NCBI GenBank assembly: GCA_015179125.1
Contig: WHVA01000017.1
Span: 248,001 to 312,000 of the forward strand
Source of the DNA: Gautieria morchelliformis
Lineage: Eukaryota; Basidiomycota; Agaricomycetes; Gomphales; Gomphaceae
Direction of reading: 5' to 3'
DNA length: 64,000 nt
Shown here in pieces: positions 42,607 through 55,405 of this stretch. The notes under the pieces were generated by a model. It ran no database searches and had not been told where the DNA came from. It saw only the letters and a list, made by a program, of their open reading frames with translations. How positions within the stretch are numbered: position 1 is the stretch's first letter; the number at the start of each line of letters is the position of its first letter. A program made the position numbers and the translations under genes.

Positions 42607-44608
42607 TCATTGGTGAGCATTTATGTCTGTGCCCTTTTCTAGGAGCAACAGTACAGTTGTATCATGACCCTCTGATGCTCCCGCCTGCAGCACACCTCCC
42701 TGAGGATTCACCTCCACACCCTTCTCTAGGAGCAACCGCAAAGTTGTATTATGACCCCCTAATGCTGACGCCTGCAGCACACCCCCATATGCACCTCCCT
42801 GAGCATTCACATCTGCGCCCTTCTCTAGGAGGAATAGCACAGTCCTATCATGACCCCTTGATGCTGCCGCCTGCAGTGCACTCCCATATTTTCCTCCATG
42901 AGCATTCACGTCTGCGCCCTTTCCTAGGAGGTATAGCACAATCATATGATGCCCCCCTGATGCTGCCGCCTGCAGTGCATTCCCATACTCTCCTCCCTGA
43001 GCATTCACCTCTGCACCCTTCTCTAGGAGGAACAGCACAGTCATATAATGACCCCCTGATGCCGCCGCCTGCAGCGCACTCCCGTATTTTCCTCCATGAG
43101 CATTTATGTCTGCACCCTTTCCTAGGAGGTACAGCACAATCTTATGATGACCCCCTGATGCTGCCACCTGCAGTGCAGTCCCATATTCGCCTCCCTGAGC
43201 ATTCACATCTGCACCCTTCTCTAGGAGCAACAGCACAGTTATATAATGACCCCCTGATGCCGCCGCCTGCAGCGCACTCCCGTATTTTCCTCCATGAGCA
43301 TTTATGTCTGCGCCCTTTCCTAGGAGGTACAGCACAATCCTATGATGACCCCCTGATGCTGCCACCTGCAGTGCAGTCCCATATTCTCCTCCCTGAGCAT
43401 TCACATCTGCGCCCTTCTCTAGGAGCAACAGCACAATCTTGTGATGACCCCCTGATGCTGCCGCCTGCAGTGCACTCCCATACTCTCCTCCCTGAGCATT
43501 CACCTCTGCACCCTTCGCTAGGAGGAACAGCACAGTCATATAATGACCACCTGATGCCGCCGCCTGCAGCGCACTCCCGTATTTTCCTCCATGAGCATTT
43601 ATGTCCGCGCCCTTTCCTAGGAGGTACAGCACAGTCCTATCATGACCCCCTGACGCTGCCACCTGCAGTGCACTCCCATATTTTCCTCCCTGAGCATTCA
43701 CATCCGTGCCCTTCTCCAGAAGGGACGGCACAATCATATAATGACCCCCTGATGCTGCTGCCTGCAGTGCACCCCCATATTCTCCTCCCTGAGCATTCAC
43801 ATCTGCGCCTTTCTCTAGGAGCAACAGCCCAGTTGTATCATCCATATCCTGGCTATTGGCAGTCTGTCTCTGCAAGGATTGGCTACTGTTTTGCATGTCC
43901 TGCATTGACTGGCTTAGCTTGGTACCCTGTCCCTGAAATGCTTCAATCCCACTATCATCTATCTTCAGCATTGAGTATCTGTTGGCATGGTCAGCATCAG
44001 GTCAAAAGCAGCAAATGCAACATACGTCTGATCCACCTCCATTGCCATAATCAGCAAGTCTTTGAGCTTCCTGATACTGTCTACAGTCTTATTGACTTTG
44101 GCCTCCTTCAGTGGCCACATCAATGCTTGCATGCCACCTTTTCGTGCAGGGTTGTTTGCCAGACCCTCCATCTCACTACCCAGCACCACTTCAATGCTGC
44201 CGCCCAGTGTTGCCTTGAGATTCTCCATCTCTAAACTCTCCATCTCATCATCCAGCACTGTCTGGAGATGCTTCATCTCATCACCACAAACATGGAGTTG
44301 CTCATTCAAAGTCAACAAACGAGAGGTACGTCCAGGCTCCAATTGGGAGGTCCATTGTGTCTCCTTATTTGCCAGTTGAAAAACTTGTGTCAGCACTGCA
44401 TGCAGTCCCACCAACTCTGTCACAATCCTAGCTGCATGTCTGGGTGTGTTCTTCATGCCAGTGACATATGTTGAACACATGCCAATAATTGATTCAGTGA
44501 GTTGAAGGACAGAAATGACATTTGCTGATTGGTTTCATTAGCATTCTACCAGGAGGTACAGATTCTTATCGACTTGCCTACTATCCCCAGATTTTCCAGT
44601 GCAGCCAT
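42607..44608 (-). CDS. Fungal_N-ankyrin protein lacking NACHT, 633 aa
   Basis: Three exons (44608-44578, 44524-44026, 43978-42607) sum to 1,902 nt. Residues 1-175 are the helical N-terminal domain of fungal NLRs: MAALENLGIVANVISVLQLT, ESIIGMCSTYVTGMKNTPRH, later GGMQALMWPLKEAKVNKTVD and SIRKLKDLLIMAMEVDQT. A Gln/Ser linker leads straight into 12 ankyrin repeats of 33 residues (GGxYGSALQAAASGGH, xxIVLxLLEKGADVNAQ). The usual NACHT ATPase between these parts is missing and there is no trace of a P-loop. The first intron has a GC donor in perfect context (AG|GCAAGT). Repeats are nearly identical at DNA level, suggesting active gene conversion or slippage. Plausible role: receptor-like or decoy/adaptor protein in fungal non-self recognition (inference). 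A 525-codon antisense frame is a compositional shadow. Confidence 0.85.
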
Positions 44609-44889
44609 GTTTGTGTCAAGTGCTTTTGTGGAGGCAAGTGCAGGGTTTTGGCTTGGTACTGAGGTTGTTAAGTTGCTGGATTCTGCATATCCTGACTTTT
44701 TGAAAGTACTTTCCAGCATTCCAACTAGAGACAGATGTTGTGAAAATAAAGTATAGCATAGGAGCTCAATAAATACCACTGTTGTTGATGAAGATGTGCG
44801 GCCAAACTTGATGGAGGACACCTTCAAAAGCAGATGTGGGTGTTAAGTCCTATTAAATCTTGTGTAAGACATTTCTAATCATTAAGTGG

Positions 44890-46297
44890 CTAACAGACCT
44901 GAAGCATGGGAAGAAGGTCATCATGATGGACTAGTGCATGAACGGCTGAAGAGTTCTGGGCACATATGTATGAGACATTAATAAAAGAAATAGTACAACC
45001 GGGCACCTCAAGAATATACTGTATCAGGATATCCAAGTGTGTCAGCTCCTGCAGTTTGCAAGCATTGAGCATGGAGTCAATGGTGAGAAGGCATACGCAC
45101 TGGCATTCCCTGGAATTGATAAAGACTGAGATCATCATCAGATTGTTCTTCATCAACGAAACTAGAGCTATCAGTTTGAGATTGAATAGAGGAACCTAAG
45201 GAATCCTGCGACCCATTGTTAGGACTGGATTCCACAACTGAATCATGGTCTGCTATGCCAAAACTGTGGTCTATTGCATTTCCCCAAATACCAGAGCTAC
45301 CAGAGTCACCAGATGAAACATTGTTTGAGGAGCCACTAGACCCCCCAGGCTTGTTCTTATCATTGCCTTTCCTTTGATGCAGTTGCATGAATCCATCATC
45401 GAGTGGCTTTTTTTGACGAATGAGTCGCATTCGTCTTCTCAGGCTTGGCCTATCGCAGAGTTTGTAACCACGCAAAAATACACATTGGTTGTGAGAATTT
45501 GTCTCAGGTTCGTTTGTTATCTGTAGAGTGTTTGAGGATGGTGTTTGGCGCACCCGACTCGATGGGCCCGCTTGTACCTCAACGGATTGACCATGGTCCC
45601 AGGAACCCCAAACTGAAATACCACCCTGTGCGATGCCAGTGTTACCAATCTGGAATTCAAGGCCAATCTGATTTGAAGAGGCCAAGAAGGCTGCACCTAG
45701 CCACTCAGAAGCCTTGTCACATCCAGTCACCATCAAGAGCTGATCGGCGCTAATACCCCGCTCATGGACATCATTGGCAAATTTCAGCCACTTGCTGTGA
45801 TTTTCCAGCACATAACGAGTGAATGTAATTTCCTGCAGAGCGTCCGTACGGTGTGCGTCTTGTCGAAGAATGAGGGCAGCGCCTTGTTTTTTGGTACACT
45901 CGAAACTGAATCCACCGCCAGACTGCACCATCAACCTGATAACCGAAGTTCTAGTGGCAGTACCATACAGGTGGATATATATGTCTTACCCGCCAGACAC
46001 ACCTACACCAACTCTGCGCTGCCGCACAGTCTCACTGGTGATTGGCTGAATTGCAGAGAGCGTTCCGTGCCTCATTGCACCTATGTGGATCGGCTCATAT
46101 CCTTCTGGGGTTCCAAATCGGTTGGATATATCTCCAATCTCTTTTGACGCATTGAAGAGCCGGATAAAAGCCCCCATTTTCATGTATCCAACATCAGCAA
46201 TCTCTACAGCAGGTTCTTCTCCCGGGTCCGCGTCCCATACCGCATGGCCATGGCCTCTTGAACTTAACTCCTGGTGATATGTCTCCCAAGCCTTCAT
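44890..46297 (-). CDS. Conserved basidiomycete protein of unknown function, 416 aa
   Basis: Four exons (46297-45990, 45935-45101, 45048-45007, 44955-44890) give 1,251 nt. The N-terminus HQELSSRGHGHAVWDADPGE with VGYMKMGAFIRLFNAS, then GVGVSGGLMVQSGGGFSFEC and KKQGAALILRQDAHRTDALQ, and the block LLMVTGCDKASEWLGAAF match a large family common in Agaricomycetes whose members share HGxPLW, GxFEF and VTGCDKTxxW motifs. Residues beyond about 190 are Arg-rich, then Ser/Gly/Asn/Asp-rich and probably disordered. The C-terminus is ELTHLDILIQYILE and VHALVHHDDLLPML, the family's usual closing motif. Function unknown; no signal peptide or membrane segment. Intact. Confidence 0.82.
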
Positions 46298-46742
46298 GAT
46301 AGTACACTTGCACGGTAGTCACGGTAGTTGGGAAGGGGTGAGGGTGATAAGCTGGCGCCAAAGGTATAGTACAATGTTCCCGAGGCGGTGTACTGGCGCG
46401 TAACCAAACCCAAAATCTTAATTATTATCACAGCTGCACTGCAAAGTAGCCATGACTCGACTCGGACCTCTCACGACAACATCTCATTGTATTCTCCCGA
46501 CACCAGAGGAAGTCATTGGAAGGAGGCCGCATATCATGATCCACATCGTACGACCGACATCCTTGACGAGACTATAGCACTGCAGACTCGTGGAAAGTGA
46601 TTCCGATATAATTACGGCTGAATTACATGATGATGGTGTCCCACCTTGAGAACAGGACGAATGCTTAGAGCCCTTTGAAGATCAGGATACAATCATACAT
46701 ACTCACTACCGCCAGCCAGGTGATTTCCTCTGTTCATTCCTA

Positions 46743-46973
46743 CGTGCAGCGTACGCCTGGAAATGGGGCTGTGCTCTGAACTGTAATAAGCCTGAAACGT
46801 AGAGCTCAGAAGTCTCTATTTATGCGCACAAACCATCACTGCCCAGGGAGGGAGCCGCCTGCCTGTCCTTATCTCCGACGGCGCCATGAAAATTCATGCA
46901 GCATACGCCTGGAAATGGAGCTCTGCTCAGAACTGGCATGAAACGTAGAGCTCAGAAGTCTCTATTTATACCA
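46743..46973. repeat. Direct repeat of about 80 bp with TATA-like end
   Basis: 46743-46830 and 46898-46973 share GCAGCRTACGCCTGGAAATG, AACGTAGAGCTCAGAAGTCT and CTATTTAT. Both end in a TATA-like ATTTAT(A/G) element. They lie 450-680 bp upstream of the gene at 44890-46297 and could be its distal promoter or the promoter of an unrecognised transcript. Confidence 0.8.
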
Positions 46974-49961
46974 TATCCCCAGTGCCATGAACAATCAATA
47001 GACTCGGATGTGCACTACTTCCTCGATGGCGCCATATCACGTATCGATTTGTAACTCATGTATATGATGCAAAACGACGTGAAGCTGGCAATTGCCTCCG
47101 TATCTGTCCATGATTAGTGTACCCAGTTGTATTATTCGTGCTCTTACATATTATTTAAGTGGAGGCTGGTCACTAGGATGACCGATATTCCAGCGTGAAG
47201 TGCTACTGGTGGCATGGACAATTGTGTGGAAGATGCGGTGTCTACTGTTGTGGCGATACACAAACTTGTCGCAGACACTTGGAGTCTAGAGCTTGTTTCT
47301 TAACCATGAGCGCAGCACAACTGGGGATACTCTGTTACAGACGTACATAAAGACATCAGTCTGCTCCGCATCACTTTCCCACCCCGCCGGGGCGAACTCA
47401 GGGAGGCACCCCAACCCCTGCTCCAAAAACCTCTAACCGCGGCGCCTCCAAGACTGACAGCATATCGGGAGTCCACTCTGTCCACTTATTTAGGTATGCT
47501 CACAGCTCCGCCGCTCGCTTGCTCGCCTCCACCTTATACGCATCCAGGAGACGCTCCTGCGTCGGTGTCGGGATGAGCGATGGAGGGCGTTGCGGAGTGA
47601 CTCCCATATATAGATAGTTGGGTGTCAGTGTCACGGCTGCTGGAGCTGGTAGAGGCGCGGCGGTCGGCTCCCCAAGCCAAGTGGGGTGCCATGAAGCCTG
47701 ATGAGAAACGGTGCTCCGAGGAAGGCGTGACGGGTGAATATGTAGATGAATATGAAGAAGGTCGTGGTTCGTCCGCAGGTGATAGTGGTAGAATTAACTG
47801 AGGACTCCGCTATGGGACTGAAAAATGGGCGGCGAAGAATTTGCGATGGGTGACGTGGGCAGCGGAGGAATAAGAGGTAAAGGTGAGGTCTGCCGTAAAG
47901 AACATCTTGCATCTCAGCGCCCGAAGTGATACACCTGTAGTGCCCGGTTAGTCATACCATCTTAGCTAGGGCATATGTGCGTGCGTGGGGGGTACGCGTT
48001 GGGCGACGGTGCGGGGCCGTTTCCCGAGCGGAGGTTGGGAAGGGCTTCATGACCTCGTGCCCGATGGGCGGTGGCGGGGGCGGGAAGGGCCGGCCGCGGG
48101 GTGGGAGGGCGGTGCGGGACGTGAGGGGCGGGAGGGTGGAGGCTAGGGTGCAGCAAGTGGCATTCGGCACGAGACACGAGGGGCTGGGCAACGGGACGTA
48201 CCATCGGCTGTGGTGGGGTTGTGTCTCCAGGGTCTGTGCTTGTGACGGTGTTTGGGTCATGCTGGCGGATGGATGGATGGCGAGAGAAGACAGCAAACGC
48301 GTCATGCAGGATGGACGGCCTGTTTATATGCAAAGGGAAATACCGTATACTGCGCTCGTTCCCCTTGCTGGCCTTTTATACACACACACCCCAGCGTCCC
48401 TCCACTGGCAGAGACACCGGAAACATCATTATAAGTTCATTTCCGTGGCCGCGAGAGGGCGGTGGGAGATATGAGCCTGGGAGGGGAGGCTGCTAGTGTT
48501 ATGTGAGGGGAGGTGAACTGACGGTTGGAGTGGACGGGTAAAACGCGTGGTAATGTGAAAGATGAGTGGGTTTGTTGGAATTTCGGGGAGAGGGGACGCA
48601 GAGGAAGGGGACAGCACCGACTGGGTGTTGTGGCGAGTTGCAAACGGATGGGACTGTAAACTACTGCATTCGTAAGCCACGGCTCGGTTACCCTATATGC
48701 CGATGACTCGACACCGCTCGCAAACCCAGAAATTAATATCAACAGGGTGGCGTGGGCAGAAAGGATGGGACGACATGTGTGTACCATGCAACGGCGACGT
48801 CGGGGTTTGTCCGTGTCCGTGTCCGTGTCTGTGTATGTGTATGTGTCATAGTCAGGCGTTGGTGTGCTGTTTGTCTTTGTTTGGTGGGTGTGCACACGCG
48901 TATCCGGTCGATCACGCACTGCATGCAAGGAACGGATTACGAAATTCAATGGACGTGGAATTTATCTCTGACAGCCAGGTTAGCCCGATATACTGTACCG
49001 CGCGTAGCAGACACATCTAATTATCGGATGACTGCAAAGTACCATGCCAGATGTCTCGCTGTCGTCATTCTTAATATCATACTATGTAAGTTATATGACC
49101 GCGTCGCACCGACCCTCAGTCGCGGGTCACCGGGAACAGCTCTACATCACCAGACAGCCGAATGTGGGGTTCCGCATGGGTGACACCGCGGGTCGGCAAG
49201 CCAACACCGTGCTCGTACCCGTCAACACGGCGAGACCGACTTCACTGAGGAGTGATCATTGCCCGCCATCGCGGAAAAGATTGGGCTTACTGGGATTCTG
49301 AGCTCAGACCTCGTTAGGATACTGCATGGTGGCCAAGGAATGCTAGTGGGTATTCATTGTTTTGTTATGAGCATACAATCGAAGGACTGTATGTGTTTCA
49401 TTACTGTACTGTACGCGTTGCATTGAGATATCATGACGAGCTTGAACTCCACTCAGGCCACATGCACACACCCGTGGATATACCCGTACGGGTACGGCGT
49501 AGCTGCGGGTTTGGACATTATCGAACACCACCCGTACCCGCCATACCTGTACACCACCCGCACTGTGGTTCACACCCGTGCGAAACCCTACACTCAGGGG
49601 CTTGAACTTGCAGTTTTAGGGCATAATCCCTTCTGGTTCCGGTTCCTCGTGTCCATCTTTTCCCATCCTCATATATCTCACAGTGACAGGATGGCGGTGC
49701 GGAACGATGCCATCGATGGGTCATCATGTGAGCTTGTCGTGGTTTGATATTCTCCTGACGCTCACTCGCTTACATGCCGCTCGACGTCCCCGTGGCAAAA
49801 ATTGTGCAACGCTCACCGATATAGAATGCTGTGAATATTCATGACCTGGCAGCACCCATGGCCAGAATCATATATATACACCTGCTGCCTGCTACTCCCA
49901 CCCCACATCGCTACACGAAACTTAGTCCCTCGTCTGCATCCCAGATTTTCTTTCTTATATC
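46974..49961. other. About 3 kb with no recognisable gene
   Basis: GC-rich, low-complexity frames on both strands (47962-48474) overlap each other and look like composition artefacts. A (GTGTCC)n/(GTGTAT)n microsatellite lies at 48808-48848. Near 49470-49575 there are clustered CCCGTAC/GTACGGG words similar to those in the hAT termini at 59418 and 63560; this could be a decayed hAT end. Confidence 0.45.
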
Positions 49962-51759
49962 ATGTCTCAGGCGGACCCCTTGGCTGAAATCCAGGCGCTA
50001 TCAGACCTGTACGTGCTTACCACATTGAGTGAGATGCAGAAGAACTTACCTGAACTAGCTTTGCGATGAACTCTGCCACTTTCGCAGCGTTTGGTATGTG
50101 TACATGACCCCTATCTATTTCCATGATTTCCATAGCTTGTTATACAGCGCTGCTCATGTATGACACTCTCCTCACCCTCCCATCTGAGATAAGGCACATC
50201 TGGGGCAAGACCGTCAAAATCGGCATCATTCTTTATTTATTCGCTCGTTACATGCCCTTGGGTTTGTTTCTTGTTAACACATATCTCACTTTATCTAATA
50301 TATCCCTTGAGGTATATTACATTTATTGTTATCATGTGTAACACTTGTACTGATTGCAGGAGGATCTAGTATGACTTGTATTCATTATGAAGAAGCAACC
50401 TAGAGACTCATATATTCAAAGGAAATGTAGTACTATAATTCGCTTAACTGATGCTTTAGGAGTTCCTTCTCTGGTTGGTGTACAGGGTAAGTGATTATAC
50501 CCATATATTTCTCAGGCAGAAGGATCAACACATTTTATTTTCTAGGCATTCTGCTAGCTCGCACCTATGCTATTTCCCTTCAGAATCAAAGAGTTTTGGG
50601 TGTTCTTGGGCTGCTTATTCTTGGTGCTATTATTATTCAAGTGGTATGTCCCTGTGCAGACTTTCTATAAATAGCATTAATCCATTCACTGGATATAGTA
50701 CGAGTCTGTTTTGGACAACTGCAATATCACTGGTTCACAATCTACAGTGACATGGTCAGTACTGAGTTGGACTTTCTGCCTAGATTATCACTAACAAAAA
50801 TTCTTCAGGTGTAAGATCTTGTGGCCTGCATTTTCCCAATCTGTCTCTGAATACCTTCCACAGTGGGCACTGCCAATAATGTTATTGTAATCTTTTTCGA
50901 CACTGGAGTTATGATAGTAACCATTTGGAGCTCAAACTTGAGGCTTCAGCAGAAAGGTGAAATTTGGGATAGGAAATCACTCATTAGTTTACTGAGTTAT
51001 CAAGGTCAGTTTACACTATATTGCTTATATGCCTGGATAATTCACTGATTTACAAGTAAGGCTTTGTGAGATATGGGTATGGAATATTATTCCTATGATA
51101 TTTCATATATCTGATTCAGACTGGTTAATATCCAGATTTGTGGTTACAATTACTTTGGCTGCTACTATCACACTTAAGGTATTCATACTTATAATCCTGT
51201 TGAGCTTTCAGAGTTTAATTTGTGTTCTTTTACATTTCAAGGTATTGAGGGTATGTAATACATTGGCCATGATAATGAAATGGCTAACTTCAGCTGGTTC
51301 ATGGTATAAAGCCAAGCCTTGGTGGCATCTTAGTCTATCCTCAGAACAGGTATTCTCATCACGTTGCAAAGACAGACATGATTGTACTAACAGTGCACCT
51401 ACAGCTTGTCAGCAATTATCATCTGCCGGTTCCATCTAACTCTCCAAGAGAGACACAGTCAACATAACAGCCCCTCATTACCCTCTCTTTCATTCTCCAG
51501 CTTCCAAGCAGCTAGACAAAGTGTTCACAATGCCATAGTGGCTGAATTTGGGAACCCTCGCTTGAGCCAGGATTTTAGTGCTGAGACCTTGGAGCACAAT
51601 GGGGCTGATCAGGAAAGCCTCCAGTCACCTGGTGAGGCTGGGTCAGCTGGGATGGGGTTGGACGAGTTTCCTTGGGTGAGTGGATGTCCTGGAGATGTAG
51701 ACATGGTTGGGCCGATCATCTCCAGTGAGCAGTTAACATCTCCTTCAGACACTTGTTAA
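49962..51759 (+). CDS. DUF6533-type multi-pass membrane protein
   Basis: Exon 1 is MSQADPLAEIQALSDL from 49962. After a 50-nt intron comes FAMNSATFAAFA, and after a second intron CYTALLMYDTLLTLPSEIRH, IWGKTVKIGIILYLFARYMP and LGLFLVNTYLTLSNIS. This YDxLLTLxxEIxxIW...LFxxxRY pattern is the hallmark of DUF6533. Later exons read VGVQGILLARTYAISLQNQR, LGLLILGAIIIQV, then GTANNVIVIFFDTGVMIVTI, DWLISRFVVTITLAATI, and a soluble C-terminus ending at 51759. Exon boundaries between 50308 and 50460 and between 51180 and 51395 are not resolved, so I do not give a length. Function unknown. Confidence 0.75.
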
Positions 51760-54700
51760 TGGTTCAGTAGGATCTGGAAGAATGGCAGAGGCTTGATGGC
51801 AATGCATCATAAGTGCAATTCCAATACAAACCCACTAGCAGAGTAACACAGCCACTTACATCAACCTACCTTTCTAATCTATTGCAGCACTTGGAAATGG
51901 GTTGCTGTAGAAGATGTGGCTATCTGCTCACTCTGGCCAACCAATACCCTCAAAACCCCATAGATACATATATATTCTGTGATGTTTTGAACTTGACTGT
52001 GTTCATAATTCATTATTACTGTGCTTCATGAAAATATTGTTTGTGCTTTGCTGCTGGGAGTCAGTGAAAGTCAGTGAACTATATGCAGATTTGAGAATTA
52101 CATCATGGTGAATATGCAGGGATGGCCTCAGGAACCAAATTGCATGTAGTGCATGTGTGTGCATGTGCCTGGGATACTGAAAGTACACACTGGTGCGAGG
52201 GATCAGAGGTCGGAGCTGAATCTGAACCAGAGTAGTATAGCTACCCTATACCCAGCGCTAGATCTACAGAGTTACCACCATGTCCACTATCTTGCATAGC
52301 GAGACCATAATGCTCCATCTGGTGACAGTGAGGCATTTGATCATCTAATACCTGTGCTAACTACATGAACAATGAACTGAAACAAGAGGACCCTTTGGAA
52401 TTTTGTGACTGACGACCAACTGCCTGCCTGACTGACTGTGACCAACTGCTACTGAATGGCTGCTACCGACTGATTGCTACCACCCAAATGCTACCTTTTG
52501 ACCAACACTTCTACTTCTTTTTGTTTTGATGCCATTCATGCACATGCACCGCCAAACAGTATGATCCAACTACAATGATGATTTCTAGACATGGTAAACA
52601 ACCATCACCTGTGAGCCTCAAGCTACGATGCCATCACTGCAGTGCATGCCACTCACCCACCCTATGCATCCACGCCTTTGAACAGGATGGCACATGATGC
52701 CCATGCCACCAATCCCCACACTGCCCTACACATGCGCACATTGCTGCACATGTGTACACACATGTTTCCCATACCCCCACCCTCACCAGCTGCTCTGATC
52801 ATCAACATGACCACACAGAGCAAGCACAAACCATACAGTACTACTGCCAGGAGGGATGTGCCCACCCAGATGCACTGATGATGTGTGAGACCATGGTGCA
52901 GATGAACAATACTGTGCAGCAGACCCGTGAGATGGTCGCATGAATGATGGTGTCACAAGAAGCCCAAAAACAGCAGCAGCAGGAGGTGAACCTTCAGAAA
53001 ATTCCACCTCTGCATGCTCATCTCTCTCATTGGCATCTCCATCCCCTCTTGTATCGATGTCTTCTTTAGAAAAACTTTTGCCTCATTTCTTCAGTACCTG
53101 CACCATCCCCTTTGTGTCAATGTCTGCGCCTTCACCTTTTGCATCGACGTCTGCCCCATCTCCTTTTGCATTGATGTCTGCCCCATCTCCTTCGGCATCC
53201 TCCACTCACACCCGCCTCCCATGCCAGGACTGCTGACGCTTCACAATCTGCACACACATGACATGGCGCACGCACAATGCATCCACACATACCCACATTC
53301 CCCTGCACAGCCCACATGTCGACTCATGAGGTAGCCATGTGGATGAATGATGCCACGCTACCACACTCACTCATGAGACTTCAGCCCCAGTGAGAATCAA
53401 CCCAGGTCCAGGGAGGTGACACCAGGTGGGAGATATAACATGCAAAGTGTCTGTTGAAGATTTGGTTGGGATCAGTTTGTGCCGGACACAAGACTAAGCA
53501 CTATTTTTATCTGATACAGTTTGTAGTGTGCTTTTTAAATCTGATGTAATCCACACTACTAATCTGACCAAGTGTGTCCAGAAGTGAAAAAATACAAATC
53601 TAAATTCTGAGAACATTGTCAACCTTTGAAAAGTGAAATAAGCTTGCTGTGGAATTCTCAAATTCATTTCAAAACTTGCAAATTTTTTTTTGAAACATGC
53701 ACATGCCCACAAAATTTTACTTCAGGCAATATGCTTTTCACAAACTCAAAAGCTTTTGATTTCTCCAAGTCCAAAAAGATCAGCACCATTCTCCTCTCAC
53801 CTGGTGATTGCTGTCCTTTGCAGTCAAATTTAAATTAGACTCTTAGGCAAATATATGCAAACATACTACATGCCTTTGCATCTTGCTCTCCACCACTATG
53901 AGCAATGACTTCTGTGGGCATAGCATGTTCCCCAGGCCCCAGGAGTCCAAACTCAAATGCCTGCACGACTCTGACCTTAATGCTTGCTGCATCCTGTGAC
54001 ATTGCCCACAACCTTGCTGCTGGCCCCCTTGACATTGACGCCAAGTTACACTTTCCATACACACGTACAAAATCACGGGGCTAAGAAATAGCAGTAAAAA
54101 CAGATGAAGTGCTCCTGCTGAAGATTCTGTGAGAGTCTATATATGTGCTGTGTTCTTCCTCACTCACAGTGTCACAACTGTAGAATCACTTTGGACGATG
54201 ATCTTTACATTTGTGACTTCCCCCAGCCATCCAGATGCCTTAATCTTCCATGAATTGACTTCAAACCAAAATGCTCTTTGTTCAATCAATTTTACTTGCA
54301 AAAGCTTGACACTGGTGTCAAAACAATTTTATGTGGGTTGTGACTTTGCCTTGCCCAATATTTTCTTTCCCATTCGGGGCTTAGATTTCAAGGCAGAGAC
54401 TTTCACAACAATTTCTTTTTAAAGTACCACTCCTCATAAGGAAAGGTCGTTAACCTAACTCATGTTGTGATGCAGCCAAGGCCCAGCTATCTTACACCAA
54501 GTTCGGGTTTTCTCACTCTATATGCTTGTGAGCAGATCTCCCAGCGATGTCAACTTTGAGCTCACTGCACTGAATCCACATTTAATTGGACTGTAACATT
54601 TTGTACTAGGTCTATCCCTGTCAACCTCAAGCACTGTCTTCACACTACTCACTGAAACTGCGGGGCCCCTGATGAGGACTCCCTTGCACTCGCCCTTGCC

Positions 54701-55405
54701 CAACGCCACACACACCCGCCCCCCTATGACTGGCAAACTCGCACATCCTCACCTGTCTGCTTACTGATGAGGCTGCCTCGTCCATCTCCATCCCCCACAT
54801 GAGTCTCTCTTCCCTCTCCCCAGCTAGCATTTTCCAGCATACTATCTTTCTTTGTGTACTGGAAGTGGTGGTTCAGGTGGGATTGGTTGAGAACAGTGTG
54901 CCTGGTGGGAATGGTCGAGGGCAAGGAACCTGAGGTGACCGGATGGGACCAGGGGCTCTGCTGGGCTCGGTCACAGCAGTATTGCAATATTTGTAAATAA
55001 ACCCCCAAACTGATGTCATCATATTTGAATTGTAACAGATGCAATCTTCCCAGAACTGATAGCAAAAGATACAAAAAATTCTATTCATCCAGCCTGAACA
55101 TAGATGAACCGATAAAAATCGTATCACTTTTGTGGTCCAGCATGATCAGGCCAGGTCTGTGGTTTTCACTGACCTGAACCACTGGGCTTGGCACTAGCTT
55201 GATTCATGAAATAACAACATCACTAAACTACTTGGGGGATTCCATCTGGCTAGGGACAGCACAAGCTGGGTCATATGGAAGAGCCAGACACTAGCCACAC
55301 TGGTGTTGACCTGTGGTGTGAAGCACCACCTGAAGGGGGCCACTCAGAGCCCCTCAGATCCCCACCTACCCCGACAGCCACATCCTAACAAGAACACTAC
55401 ATGGA
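51760..55405. other. 3.6 kb intergenic, low complexity, no recognisable gene
   Basis: 52400-52520 is rich in CTGACTGACT/GCTACCAACTG-like words. 52640-53340 is a CA/CC-rich tract with frames in Ser/Pro/His that I do not trust. Short frames at 53835-54076 minus and 54518-55127 minus have no family resemblance. Confidence 0.45.
53112..53202 (+). repeat. Three 27-bp tandem repeats
   Basis: Units TGTCTGCGCCTTCACCTTTT/GCATCGA and two variants follow one another in frame (MSAPSPFAS-like). A small minisatellite in the low-complexity tract. Confidence 0.8.

Noticed and set aside
42657-44234. 525-codon plus-strand open frame
   Set aside because: It is the antisense shadow of the ankyrin repeats; its repeats (HSHILLPEHS-like) follow the 99-nt period of the real gene and include no known domain.
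47962-48474. Overlapping GC-rich frames on both strands
   Set aside because: Pro/His/Arg-rich on one strand and Gly/Arg-rich on the other, the pattern of composition bias; no splice or domain support.
52642-53334. Ser/Pro/His-rich frames
   Set aside because: Low-complexity CA/CC-rich tract with a 27-bp tandem repeat; no evidence of a real protein.
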